Assembly: GCF_026723865.1 (NCBI RefSeq)
Contig: NZ_CP113529.1
Coordinates: 4,960,001-5,024,000, forward strand
Direction of reading: 5' to 3'
From: Mycobacterium sp. Aquia_216
Lineage (GTDB): Bacteria > Actinomycetota > Actinomycetes > Mycobacteriales > Mycobacteriaceae
DNA: 64,000 bases
Shown here: positions 37,705 to 46,361 of the stretch, piece after piece
Numbering within the stretch: the first letter of the stretch is position 1
Layout: each line of letters opens with the position of its first letter
Made by a program: the position numbers and the translations under genes
Notes under the pieces: model-generated
What the model was told of the DNA's origin: nothing
Database searches by the model: none
The model's input: the letters and a program-made list of their open reading frames with translations, nothing else

Positions 37705-37725
37705 TAGAATCGAATGCATGTTCGA
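37705..37725 (+). promoter_or_regulatory. Leaderless -10 and LexA (SOS) box over the start of the 13E12 gene
   Basis: TAGAAT (37705-37710) is a -10 placed 7 bases before the ATG at 37718. The palindrome TCGAAT-GCAT-GTTCGA (37710-37725) matches the mycobacterial LexA consensus TCGAAC-N4-GTTCGA at 11 of 12 positions. LexA bound here would cover both promoter and start codon. Members of the 13E12 family in M. tuberculosis are known to be LexA-controlled. Confidence 0.75.
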
Positions 37726-39223
37726 ATGTGCGGACGACGCCGCGGTGGTGGCCGCAATCGCCGATTTCGCCCGGGCCGAGTCGGCGGCCGCGGCGCGCCG
37801 ATTGCAGGCCGTCGCCGAGTTGGTGCACCGGCGGGCCGACGGCCTCGTGGACCACGGCAGCTGGTGGTGCGACAACTGGGACGCGATCGCCGCCGAAGTT
37901 GCTGCCGCGCAGGGCATTAGCCACGGCATGGCGTCGGGCCAGATGTACCTGGCGGTAGCGTTGCGAGACCGGCTGCCAAGGGTAGCGGCGCTGTTCGCCG
38001 AGGGCTCTATCAGTGCGCGGGTGGCTGCGACGATCGTGTGGCACACCGACCTCATCAAAGATCCGGAGATCGTGCAGACCGTCGACGCCACGCTGGCCGG
38101 CGACGCGACGAAATTCGGCCCGCTGTCGGTGACCAAGACCGCCCAGGCCATCGACGCCGTCGTCGACCGTCACGACCCCGCGGCGGTACGTCGCGCACGG
38201 GCCAACGCGCGCGGACGCGACGTGGTGATCGCGGCTGCCGATGGCCGATCCGGCACGGCGTCCTTGTGGGGCTCCCTGTTCGCCACTGACGCGGCCGTGT
38301 TGGACCGGCGGCTGGCCCAGATGGCCCACCAGGTGTGTGAGAGCGACCCACGTACCGTGGCACAACGCCGTGCCGACGCGCTCGGTGCACTGGCCGCCGG
38401 TGCCGAGCAACTGGCGTGTGCATGCGGAGCATCGGATTGTCCGGCCGCTCTCGACACCGACCCGCGAGCCGGCGCGGTAGTGGTCCACGTGATCGCCGAA
38501 AGCGGAAGCCTCGAGAGTGCGCCCGATCCCTACGCATCGGGCGAGCCCGCACCGCGACCGCTCACGCCCGACACCGCCCTGTCGGAGGCTTTGGCCCCAG
38601 ACCCCGAACCGCCCGCGCCCGCCAGGCTGCCCGCCGCCCGTGTGATCGGCGGCGGCACAGTCCCGGCCCCGCGGCTGGCCGAGCTGATCCGCGATGGCGC
38701 CAAGGTCCGGCCGTTACGGCACCCCGGTGCGTCCCCGCCCGAGTCGGCCTATCGCCCGTCTACGGCACTGCAGCGCTTCGTCCGATGCCGAGATTTGTCC
38801 TGTCGATTTCCGGGCTGCGACCGCCCTGCGCAGTGCTGCGACGTGGACCACACGGTCCCCTACCCGCTGGGTCCGACGCACCCGTCGAACCTTAAATGCC
38901 TATGCCGAAAGCACCACCTTCTGAAGACTTTCTGGACGGGTTGGCACGACGAACAACGGCCAGACGGAACTGTCGTCTGGACCTCGCCGACCGGGCAGAC
39001 CTACACCACCCGTCCGGGCAGTCTCCTGCTGTTTCCCGCGCTGTGTCTGCCGACGGGCGAATTGGCCTCTCCCCCAAGCCCATACCGGCCTAGCGGCATT
39101 CGCGGCGTCATGATGCCGATCCGCCGCCGAACCCGACAGCAAGATCGCGTCCGGCGCATCGATGCCGAACGAGCGCTGAACGCCGCGCACGTCGCCGAGC
39201 GTAATCAGCCGCCGCCGTTCTAA
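37718..39223 (+). CDS. 13E12-family protein: DUF222 with C-terminal HNH endonuclease domain
   Basis: A 501-residue member of the 13E12 repeat family. The N-terminal DUF222 helical domain spans about 1-190, a low-complexity proline-rich linker 270-310, and the HNH nuclease 350-410. The nuclease shows paired cysteines ([11 protein letters not shown]), the [11 protein letters not shown] core and [10 protein letters not shown]. The family is multi-copy in mycobacteria and behaves like a mobile or repair-associated nuclease. The SOS box over its start implies induction by DNA damage. It sits alone between pruC and stf0, suggesting insertion at this point. Confidence 0.9.
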   Translation: MFECADDAAVVAAIADFARAESAAAARRLQAVAELVHRRADGLVDHGSWWCDNWDAIAAEVAAAQGISHGMASGQMYLAVALRDRLPRVAALFAEGSISARVAATIVWHTDLIKDPEIVQTVDATLAGDATKFGPLSVTKTAQAIDAVVDRHDPAAVRRARANARGRDVVIAAADGRSGTASLWGSLFATDAAVLDRRLAQMAHQVCESDPRTVAQRRADALGALAAGAEQLACACGASDCPAALDTDPRAGAVVVHVIAESGSLESAPDPYASGEPAPRPLTPDTALSEALAPDPEPPAPARLPAARVIGGGTVPAPRLAELIRDGAKVRPLRHPGASPPESAYRPSTALQRFVRCRDLSCRFPGCDRPAQCCDVDHTVPYPLGPTHPSNLKCLCRKHHLLKTFWTGWHDEQRPDGTVVWTSPTGQTYTTRPGSLLLFPALCLPTGELASPPSPYRPSGIRGVMMPIRRRTRQQDRVRRIDAERALNAAHVAERNQPPPF

Positions 39224-39290
39224 GACCGGGCGCACGAGTTATGCTCAGCATGAATCGAAATTCCAATGTTGCAGCGGATTTTCGGACGGC

Positions 39291-39296
39291 TAGGCT
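39291..39296 (+). promoter_or_regulatory. -10 element of a leaderless promoter for stf0
   Basis: TAGGCT lies 6 bases before the GTG at 39303. It favours this start over a TTG at 39297 and probably drives the whole stf0-cysD-cysNC operon. Confidence 0.5.
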
Positions 39297-39302
39297 TTGC
39301 TG

Positions 39303-40106
39303 GTGGCAGAAAATCCGTCGTCCTATTTGGTGCTGGCTTCGCAACGCAGTGGCAGCACTCTGCTCGTCGAATCGCTGCGCGCTACCGGCGTGGCCGGCGA
39401 GCCTCAGGAGTTCTTCCAGTATCTGCCGACCACCAGCCAGTCCCCGCAGCCGCGCGAGTGGTTCGCCGGCGTCGAGGACGAGTCGATCTTGAGCCTGCTC
39501 GATCCGCTGGACGCAGGGAAGCCCGACCTGGCGCCGGCCGAGATCTGGCGTGACTACATCCGCACGGTCGGACGAACCCCGAACGGCGTGTGGGGCGGCA
39601 AGCTGATGTGGAACCAGACGCCGCTGCTCTTAGAGCGCGCCAGCGGCCTGCCCGACCGATCAGGCACCGGCCTGCTGTCCGCGATCCGCGATGTCGTCGG
39701 CGAGGACCCACTGCTGGTCTATGTGTACCGGCCCGACGTGGTGTCGCAGGCGGTGTCGTTCTGGCGGGCGGTGCAGACCCGGGTGTGGCGGGGCAGGCCC
39801 GACCCGGTTCGCGACGCGCGCGCCACCTATCACGCCGGAGCGATCGCCCACGTCATCACGATGCTGCAGGGCCAGGAGCAAGGTTGGCGGAATTGGTTTG
39901 CCGAAGAAGACGTCAAGCCAATAGAAATTCCGTATCCGGTGTTGTGGCGCAACCTAACTCAGGTGGTGGGCACCATTCTCGAGTCGCTGGGGTTGGACCC
40001 CAACCTTGCGCCCGAACCGGTGCTGGAGCGTCAGGCCGACAAACGGTCCGACGATTGGGTAGACAGATACCGGGTCGATGCCGAACGAGAGGGGCTACCG
40101 ACATGA
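39303..40106 (+). CDS. stf0: Trehalose 2-sulfotransferase Stf0
   Basis: Stf0 transfers sulfate from PAPS to the 2-position of trehalose, giving trehalose-2-sulfate, the core of sulfolipid-1 in M. tuberculosis. With the GTG at 39303 the protein has 267 residues, the same as Rv0295c. The PAPS 5'-phosphosulfate loop is [11 protein letters not shown] (11-21), and the general-base glutamate lies in GEPQEFF (about Glu36). Its stop overlaps a MIRU-type repeat that leads directly to cysD, so the sulfotransferase is co-expressed with enzymes that make its donor. In M. tuberculosis stf0 lies elsewhere. Confidence 0.93.
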   Translation: MAENPSSYLVLASQRSGSTLLVESLRATGVAGEPQEFFQYLPTTSQSPQPREWFAGVEDESILSLLDPLDAGKPDLAPAEIWRDYIRTVGRTPNGVWGGKLMWNQTPLLLERASGLPDRSGTGLLSAIRDVVGEDPLLVYVYRPDVVSQAVSFWRAVQTRVWRGRPDPVRDARATYHAGAIAHVITMLQGQEQGWRNWFAEEDVKPIEIPYPVLWRNLTQVVGTILESLGLDPNLAPEPVLERQADKRSDDWVDRYRVDAEREGLPT

Positions 40107-40162
40107 CCCGCGCCGGCGACGATGCAGAGCGAAGAAGCGATGAGGAGGAGTGGCGCCAATGA
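40103..40162 (+). repeat. MIRU-type interspersed repeat with coupled mini-ORF between stf0 and cysD
   Basis: The 60-bp element begins ATGACCCGCGCCGGCGACGA and ends GAGGAGGAGTGGCGC before the cysD start, matching mycobacterial interspersed repetitive units such as that between senX3 and regX3. It encodes an in-frame 19-residue peptide ([11 protein letters not shown]..., ending EEEWRQ). Its ATGA overlaps the stf0 stop at 40103-40106 and its TGA overlaps the cysD ATG at 40159-40161. This end-to-end overlap is the typical MIRU insertion pattern and keeps translation coupled. Confidence 0.88.
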
Positions 40163-41073
40163 CCACAACCGAAGAGCGGCGCGTCGACGAACTGCGGCTG
40201 CTGGAAGCAGAAGCGGTGCACATCATCCGTGAGGTCGTCGCCGAACTGGAGCGGCCCGTTCTGCTGTTCTCGGCGGGTAAAGACTCGATCGTGCTACTTC
40301 GGCTGGCGGAAAAGGCATTTCGGCCACTACCACTGCCGATCCCGGTGATGCACGTCGATACCGGTCACAACTTCCCGGAGGTCATCGAGTTTCGTGACCG
40401 CAGGGTCACCGGTGAAGGGCACAAACTGATCGTTGCGTCGGTGCAGGAATCCATCGACAACGGCCGGGTACCCGACCCGGGCCCCGGTGCGTCGCGCAAC
40501 CGGGCGCAGACCCGCACGCTGCTCGACGCGCTGGAAGCCGGCGAGTTCGACGCGGCCTTCGGCGGTGCCCGCCGCGACGAGGAGCGGGCCCGCGCCAAGG
40601 AAAGGATCCTGAGCTTCCGCGACGAGTTCGGCCAGTGGGATCCCCGGGCGCAGCGCCCGGAGCCCTGGACGCTCTACAACGGCCGGATCAAAAAGGGCGA
40701 GCAGGTGCGGGTGTTCCCGCTGAGCAACTGGACCGAGCTCGACGTCTGGCGCTACATCGAGCTGGAAGACCTTGAAATACCGTCGATTTACTACGCGCAC
40801 GAACGCGAGGTCTTCGCGCGCGACGGCATCCTGCTGGCGGTGTCGGAATACGCCAGTCCGCAAGACGGCGAAACCGCGGCGACGGAATGGGTGCGGTACC
40901 GCACCGTCGGCGACCTGACCATCACCGGGGCGGTGCGCTCCGAAGCCACCGACATCGCCGGTGTCATCACCGAGATCTCGGCGGCAACGGTGTCCGAGCG
41001 CGGCGAGACCCGCGCCGACGACCGCACGTCGGCCGCCGCCATGGAAGACCGCAAGCGAGAGGGCTACTTCTGA
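40159..41073 (+). CDS. cysD: Sulfate adenylyltransferase small subunit
   Basis: CysD makes adenosine phosphosulfate from ATP and sulfate together with the CysN GTPase. It has 304 residues, with the PP-loop SAGKDS at 38-43, then VMHVDTGHNFPEV, AFGGARRDEERARAKER and LSNWTELDVWRYI. The ATG at 40159 overlaps the end of the MIRU mini-ORF; a GTG at 40150 is less likely. It overlaps cysNC by one base (TGATG). It differs noticeably from the canonical M. tuberculosis CysD as I recall it, which suggests a second, specialised copy. Confidence 0.94.
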   Translation: MTTTEERRVDELRLLEAEAVHIIREVVAELERPVLLFSAGKDSIVLLRLAEKAFRPLPLPIPVMHVDTGHNFPEVIEFRDRRVTGEGHKLIVASVQESIDNGRVPDPGPGASRNRAQTRTLLDALEAGEFDAAFGGARRDEERARAKERILSFRDEFGQWDPRAQRPEPWTLYNGRIKKGEQVRVFPLSNWTELDVWRYIELEDLEIPSIYYAHEREVFARDGILLAVSEYASPQDGETAATEWVRYRTVGDLTITGAVRSEATDIAGVITEISAATVSERGETRADDRTSAAAMEDRKREGYF

Positions 41074-42992
41074 TGACCGCCACCGACAACGCGGAAAAGA
41101 CCGTACATTCCAAGGGAATAACGCGTCAGCTGCTGCGCATCACCACCGCGGGCTCGGTGGACGACGGCAAGAGCACCCTGATCGGTCGGCTTATGCACGA
41201 CACCGACAGCCTGCCGTTGGATCACCTCGAAGCAGTGACCGACGAGGAGGGCGTGGCCGACCTCGCGGCGCTGTCCGACGGTCTGCGTGCCGAGCGCGAA
41301 CAGGGCATCACGATCGACGTCGCGTACCGCTTCTTCTCCACCGAGGCGCGCAGCTACATCCTGGCCGACACCCCCGGCCACGAGCGCTACACCCGCAATA
41401 TGTTCACCGGCGCGTCAAATGCCCACGTGGCGATCCTGCTGGTCGACGCGCGTGCCGGAGTGCTGCGGCAGACCCGACGGCACGCCCGCATCGCAAAGCT
41501 GTTGGGCATCAAACACTTTGTCGCGACCGTCAACAAGATCGACCTGATCGACTTCGACCAGGCCGGGTTCACCAAAGTGGAAGACGAGCTTGGTCAGCTG
41601 GCGGCGCGCCTGGGCAACGTGGACATCGCGGTGATCCCGATCGCGGCCAAGCACGGCGACAATGTCGTGCACCGCTCCGAGAACACGCCCTGGTACGAGG
41701 GCCCCACGCTGCTCGAGTATCTGGAGGGCATCGAGCTGGCCGCGCCGAACGCCGAGGCTTCGCGGCTGCGCCTGCCGGTGCAGTGGGTGTCGCGGCCTAC
41801 CGAAGACCAGCGCCGCCGGTACACCGGACGGCTCGCGGCGGGCACGCTCAGTGTCGGCGACCCGGTGGTGTCGCTGCCTGCCGGCACCAGCTCGACGGTC
41901 ACCGCGCTGGACACCCTCGACGACGAGCGCGCGACAGGTGTTGCGCCGCTGTCGGTTTCGATCGAACTGGCCGATGACATCGACGTGGGTCGCGGCGATG
42001 TCTTCGTCAGCGGAGCTGAGGATGCGGTTCTGCCGGTGCTGGCCCGAGAACTCGACGCGACCGTGTGCTGGTTCATCGACACCCCGCTACGGGCCGGGGA
42101 CCGGCTGGCACTCAAGCAGACCACCAGGACCGTGCGAACAACCGTCCAGGAGCTGCACTCGCGGCTGGACCCGGAGACACTCGACGAACTCGACCAGCCG
42201 GTTGAGTTGACGCTCAACGATATCGGCACCGTGACATTGCGGACCAGCTCGATCATCATCGCCGACCCGTATGCGGACAATCGCGATACCGGCGCGTTCA
42301 TCCTGATCGACGAGACCACCAACGACACCGTCGGCGCCGGCACCATCATCGAGGCGCGGGAGGTCAAGCCGGGTACCCAGGCGCGCACGGACATTCGCTG
42401 GCATCCCTCGGCGCTGGACCGTACCCACCGGTGGCAGGCCACCGGACAGGCCGGGGCGACGATCTGGTTCACCGGCCTGCCCGCATCCGGCAAGTCGACA
42501 ATCGCGGTGGCCGTGGAACGGGCACTCGTCGAATCCGGGCGAGTGGCCTACCTGCTGGACGGCGACAACCTGCGCCATGGCCTGTCCGACGATTTGGGCT
42601 TCTCCCCCGGCGACCGCACCGAAAACATCAGGCGCGTCGGCCATTTGACTCGACTGCTGGCCGACGCGGGTGTGATCGCACTGGCCTCGCTGGTGTCACC
42701 GCTGAAGTCGGACCGCGAGACCGCCCGGGCGCTCAACGACGCCGCCAAGCTGCCGTTCATCGAGGTGCACGTGGCCACCTCGCTGGCCGAATGCGAAAGA
42801 CGGGACCCCAAAGGCCTTTACGCACGAGCACGCAAGGGCGAGCTCAAGGGTTTGACCGGCGTCGACGCACCCTATGAACCACCCGAAAACCCGGACCTGG
42901 TGCTCGAGAACACCAACGCCGACATCGACGAACTCGCCGCTCGGGTCATCGCGTTGCTCGATGAGCGCAGCCCGAAACCGGCCGCCACCTAG
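41073..42992 (+). CDS. cysNC: Bifunctional sulfate adenylyltransferase GTPase / adenylylsulfate kinase CysNC
   Basis: A 639-residue fusion. The N-terminal CysN GTPase has AGSVDDGKST (26-35), DTPGHERY and VNKID. The middle has EF-Tu-like beta barrels. The C-terminal APS kinase (about 460-630) has Walker A GLPASGKST at 468-476, DGDNLRHGLSDDLGF and GLYARARKGELKGLTGV. It completes PAPS synthesis from APS. Coupled to cysD by TGATG, it ends the unit that supplies PAPS to Stf0 and to sulfur assimilation. Confidence 0.95.
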   Translation: MTATDNAEKTVHSKGITRQLLRITTAGSVDDGKSTLIGRLMHDTDSLPLDHLEAVTDEEGVADLAALSDGLRAEREQGITIDVAYRFFSTEARSYILADTPGHERYTRNMFTGASNAHVAILLVDARAGVLRQTRRHARIAKLLGIKHFVATVNKIDLIDFDQAGFTKVEDELGQLAARLGNVDIAVIPIAAKHGDNVVHRSENTPWYEGPTLLEYLEGIELAAPNAEASRLRLPVQWVSRPTEDQRRRYTGRLAAGTLSVGDPVVSLPAGTSSTVTALDTLDDERATGVAPLSVSIELADDIDVGRGDVFVSGAEDAVLPVLARELDATVCWFIDTPLRAGDRLALKQTTRTVRTTVQELHSRLDPETLDELDQPVELTLNDIGTVTLRTSSIIIADPYADNRDTGAFILIDETTNDTVGAGTIIEAREVKPGTQARTDIRWHPSALDRTHRWQATGQAGATIWFTGLPASGKSTIAVAVERALVESGRVAYLLDGDNLRHGLSDDLGFSPGDRTENIRRVGHLTRLLADAGVIALASLVSPLKSDRETARALNDAAKLPFIEVHVATSLAECERRDPKGLYARARKGELKGLTGVDAPYEPPENPDLVLENTNADIDELAARVIALLDERSPKPAAT

Positions 42993-43047
42993 ATTCAGCG
43001 CGATCTAATCACTTGGTCCGCGACGCGGGGCACGCCACTATGCGTGC

Positions 43048-43170
43048 GTGAGTGATAGTGGTTGGCGCGAGCGGGTCGGCTCGGTGTCGCTGGACTGGTG
43101 GGCGACGCTGGTCGCCGGTGTGATCGTCGTGTTGGCAGTGGCCAATGCGCTGCCGAAGATTCCGTGGTGA
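43048..43170 (+). CDS. Small single-pass membrane protein upstream of the YeiH-type transporter
   Basis: A 40-residue ORF starting at GTG 43048 and ending 4 bases before the transporter start. It has a charged N-terminus ([11 protein letters not shown]), a tryptophan pair and a hydrophobic helix at about 18-34 ([16 protein letters not shown]), then a KIPW tail. A CACTAT -10-like hexamer lies 6 bases before the GTG. Size and position suggest a small accessory subunit of the transporter. No family was recognised. Confidence 0.65.
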   Translation: MSDSGWRERVGSVSLDWWATLVAGVIVVLAVANALPKIPW

Positions 43171-43174
43171 TCGC

Positions 43175-44293
43175 GTGAGCACCACTCGCGTCGAGCCGGA
43201 AGAAACGCTGGACGAACCGACCTTTACCAGCAGGCAACCGCTGGACTACGTGCCGGGGATTTTATTGCTGATCGGCGTCGGTCTGCTGGGCAAGTACGCC
43301 CAGATCTGGTGGAACACGCTGGCCAAGCACGAACACTGGCGGGTGCCCGACATCGAATACGTGTTGTGGGCCATCGTGATTGGGCTGCTGATCACCAACA
43401 CCATCGGCCTGCACCGGATATTTCGTCCCGGTGTGCAGACCTATGAGTTCTGGCTCAAGGTCGGGATCGTGGTGTTGGGCGCGCGATTTGTGCTCGGCGA
43501 CATCGCCAAGCTCGGCGCGATCAGCCTGGTCCAGATTCTGGTAGACATGACGATCGCCGGAACCGTCATCATCGTCGTCGCGCGGGCTTTCGGGTTATCC
43601 GGCAAGCTGGGCTCGCTGCTGGCGATCGGCACATCCATTTGCGGGGTGTCGGCGATCATCGCGGCCAAAGGTGCGATCCGGGCCCGCAACTCCGACGTCA
43701 GCTACGCCATCGCGGCAATCCTGGCGCTGGGCGCGGTGTCGCTGTTCGTGTTGCCGCCGCTGGGACACGCGATCGGGCTCACCGACCACGAATTCGGCCT
43801 GTGGGCAGGTCTTTCGGTGGACAACACCGCCGAAACCACCGCCACGGGCTACCTGTTCTCCGATCACGCCGGCAAGATCGCGGTGCTGGTCAAGTCGACC
43901 CGCAACGCGCTGATCGGGTTTGTCGTCCTGGGTTTCGCGCTGTATTGGGCCGCGCGCGGACAGGCCGACGAGATCGCGCCCGGCGCAAAAGCCAAGGCGG
44001 CGTTCATCTGGCAGAAGTTCCCGAAGTTCGTGCTGGGGTTCCTGGCGGTGTCGGCGATCGCGACCGCCGGCTGGCTGACGAAGGGCCAGACCGCCAACCT
44101 GGCGAACGTGTCGAAGTGGGCGTTCCTGCTCACCTTCGCCGGTGTCGGGCTCAACACCGATTTCCGGCAGATCGCCCGCACCGGATGGCGTCCGCTGGTG
44201 GTGGCTGTGATAGGACTCACAGTCGTCGCGACGGTCTCGCTCGGAATTGTCCTGCTCACATCGCGCGTATTGCATTGGGGCGTAACCACCTAG
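43175..44293 (+). CDS. YeiH/UPF0324-family membrane transporter (putative sulfate exporter type)
   Basis: A 372-residue membrane protein with about ten hydrophobic segments. It shows the family blocks [38 protein letters not shown] and [17 protein letters not shown]. The GTG at 43175 was chosen because it follows the small ORF by 4 bp; the frame extends 10 codons upstream into that ORF. The family is annotated as putative sulfate exporter with little direct proof. Its place after PAPS-making genes suggests it handles sulfate or a sulfur anion. Confidence 0.85.
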   Translation: MSTTRVEPEETLDEPTFTSRQPLDYVPGILLLIGVGLLGKYAQIWWNTLAKHEHWRVPDIEYVLWAIVIGLLITNTIGLHRIFRPGVQTYEFWLKVGIVVLGARFVLGDIAKLGAISLVQILVDMTIAGTVIIVVARAFGLSGKLGSLLAIGTSICGVSAIIAAKGAIRARNSDVSYAIAAILALGAVSLFVLPPLGHAIGLTDHEFGLWAGLSVDNTAETTATGYLFSDHAGKIAVLVKSTRNALIGFVVLGFALYWAARGQADEIAPGAKAKAAFIWQKFPKFVLGFLAVSAIATAGWLTKGQTANLANVSKWAFLLTFAGVGLNTDFRQIARTGWRPLVVAVIGLTVVATVSLGIVLLTSRVLHWGVTT

Positions 44294-44390
44294 CCAGAGC
44301 ATCTGGCGAGGCGCAACACGCCGGTCTGCACGCCGGCCGGTAACGTGACGCTCATGCAGCACTCGTCCGTCGAGGCAGCCGAGTCCTGAT

Positions 44391-45083
44391 ATGTGGATCA
44401 CCCTCCTGGTTATGGCCTTCGCGATGAGCGTCGAGCCGTTCCGGATCGGCATGACCGTGCTGATGCTGAACCGGCCCAGACCGATGCTGCAGCTGTTCGC
44501 ATTCCTGTGCGGCGGATTTGCGATGGGCATGACCGTGGGCCTGGGCGTCGTGTTCGGACTCCAGCGCAGGCTGCTCAACTCCTCGCACATCACGCTGCCG
44601 AAACTTCAAATCCTGATTGGCGCGATGGCGCTCGTTGTCGCCGTCGTGCTAACGGCACAGGTCGCCGTCAGGGGCAAGGTCGGCCGCTTCACCCAGCGAA
44701 ACGCGAACGCGTCGGACGTTCGCGAGCATCACGGCTTGGGCAGGTTTTCGAGGCGGCTGCTGCACGGGCGCTCGTTGTGGGTGGCGGGGGTGGCTGGTCT
44801 CGGGATCGCGCTACCGTCCGTGGATTACCTGGCGGCGCTGGCCGCCATCGTGGCTTCCGGCACCGCCGCCACGACACAGTTCAGCGCGCTGTTGATGTTT
44901 CATGTCGTGGCGTTCGCGCTCGTGGAGATCCCGCTGCTGGCCTACTTGCTGGCGCCACAGCAGACGCGTGCGTGGATGGTCGCGCTGCAGATCTGGATCC
45001 GGTCGCGCCGGCGCGTCGAGGTCGCCAGCCTGCTGGCCGCTGCCGGGTGTTTCCTGGTGTTCGTCGGCATGCGAAGTCTTTGA
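44391..45083 (+). CDS. Gap/Sap-like lipid-addressing membrane protein
   Basis: A 230-residue polytopic protein of about six helices with the LysE-like Gap family look: it begins MWITLLVMAFAMSVEPFRIG and has a VLMLNRPRPMLQLFAFLCGG loop and ALPSVDYLAALAAIV in the second half. Family members help move glycopeptidolipids (Gap) or sulfolipid-1 (Sap, Rv3821) to the cell surface. Lying 97 bp after the transporter and close to stf0, it may address a sulfated lipid. It could also be an unrelated neighbour. Confidence 0.72.
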   Translation: MWITLLVMAFAMSVEPFRIGMTVLMLNRPRPMLQLFAFLCGGFAMGMTVGLGVVFGLQRRLLNSSHITLPKLQILIGAMALVVAVVLTAQVAVRGKVGRFTQRNANASDVREHHGLGRFSRRLLHGRSLWVAGVAGLGIALPSVDYLAALAAIVASGTAATTQFSALLMFHVVAFALVEIPLLAYLLAPQQTRAWMVALQIWIRSRRRVEVASLLAAAGCFLVFVGMRSL

Positions 45084-45104
45084 GGTTCTCGCGCGGCGAC
45101 CGGC

Positions 45105-46361
45105 CTAGCCCGCGGTTTGGCGCAGCGAGTGGCGACGCACATACATCTCGGCGAGGAACTGCTCGACCGCGACCGCGGCATGTGCCGCGCGGGCGGACCC
45201 GAAAATGTCGAAAGCGTGCTGCGCCCATGGCAACTCGGCATAGACCACCGGCTGGCGACTGACCTCGCGAAGTCGGGCCGTGAAGCTGCGGGCCTGTCCG
45301 ACCGGAACCAACGAGTCGTTGGTGCCGTGCAACACGAAGAACGGTGGGGCGTCGCGATGGACGTGGGTGATCGGCGAGGCCTGACGGAACGGCTCGGCGA
45401 TGTCACCGCGACTCAGCTTGAAGACGTTCTTGGCCACCACCGGTACCATCAGCGGCTGTATCGCGTCACCGGTCGCGGTGAAGTCGTAGACGCCGTAAAA
45501 CGGCACCGCCACGTCCACCTGGGTGTCGGCGTCTTCGAAGCCCGGCTGAAACTGCGGATCGTTGGGAGTCAGTGCGGCCAGCGACGTCAGATGACCGCCC
45601 GCCGAGCCCCCGGTGATCGCAATCCAGTCCGGATCACCGCCGTACTCCGCGATGTGCTCCTTCGTCCAGGCGATCGCGCGTTTCACGTCGACGATGTGAT
45701 CGGGCCAGGTAGAGCGGGGACTCAGCCGGTAGTTGATCGCCACGCAGATCCAGCCCAGCTCGGCCAAGTGGCTCATCAACGGATGCGCCTGTCCGCGTTT
45801 GTTTCCCACCATCCAGGCACCGCCGGGAATCTGCAGCAACACCGGAGCCCGGCCGTTGCGGTCGAGGTCGGGCCGCCGCCAGATGTCGAGATAATTGCGC
45901 GAGCCGTACTCCCCGTAGCTGATGTCACCGTCGTGGGTGTAGTCGCGGTAGACCCGGAGCATGCGCGCCACACCGGGCTTCTTCGCGGTGGCGCCGCCGG
46001 GTGCCGGACGCTTCCACAGGTCACCCGATTCCTTGCGGCGGTCGGGACCCAGGTCCGCGTCCAGCGCAGCGGTGAGCGGTTCGTTGGCCCGATGCCCGAA
46101 CTGGCGCAGGCCGAGCAGCCCCAGGCCGGACACCGCCGTCAGCAGCCAGCTAAATCCGCGGATTCGTGCCGGCAGCCGACGCGACAGCGCAGCCAGCGCG
46201 GTGAGCTGGACGCCGAGGCTTTGGAGTGGAAGTTCCGAAGCGAACACGCCGTAGATGAATGCGAACACCGAGCCGTATCCACCCTTGGACAACGGCCGGT
46301 AGCCGTTGGCGGTGAAAGCGACACTCGCTATGGACGCCAAGACGGCTGCCAATCGCTTCAC
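45105..46361 (-). CDS. Alpha/beta hydrolase, esterase/lipase of the LipO/LipQ type
   Basis: A 418-residue protein with an N-terminal membrane-associated region (helices about 28-60 and 70-85) and an HSL-like catalytic domain from about 135. The oxyanion stretch IPGGAWMVG replaces the usual HGGG. The nucleophile is Ser253 in TGGSAGGH, the acid lies in HGTNDSLVP and the histidine in WAQHAFD. The plan fits M. tuberculosis LipO/LipQ-type esterases. The GTG at 46361 overlaps the stop of the potassium transporter gene (GTGA), so they are co-expressed. The substrate is unknown. Confidence 0.85.
   Translation of the reverse strand: MKRLAAVLASIASVAFTANGYRPLSKGGYGSVFAFIYGVFASELPLQSLGVQLTALAALSRRLPARIRGFSWLLTAVSGLGLLGLRQFGHRANEPLTAALDADLGPDRRKESGDLWKRPAPGGATAKKPGVARMLRVYRDYTHDGDISYGEYGSRNYLDIWRRPDLDRNGRAPVLLQIPGGAWMVGNKRGQAHPLMSHLAELGWICVAINYRLSPRSTWPDHIVDVKRAIAWTKEHIAEYGGDPDWIAITGGSAGGHLTSLAALTPNDPQFQPGFEDADTQVDVAVPFYGVYDFTATGDAIQPLMVPVVAKNVFKLSRGDIAEPFRQASPITHVHRDAPPFFVLHGTNDSLVPVGQARSFTARLREVSRQPVVYAELPWAQHAFDIFGSARAAHAAVAVEQFLAEMYVRRHSLRQTAG

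Noticed and set aside
36025..38151. A 708-codon minus-strand frame across pruC and the 13E12 gene
   Set aside because: Spans two real plus-strand genes and an intergenic terminator; composition is that of an antisense shadow.
37718..39223. Calling the HNH gene a homing endonuclease or intein
   Set aside because: The architecture is DUF222 plus HNH of the 13E12 family, with no host gene interrupted and no splicing motifs.
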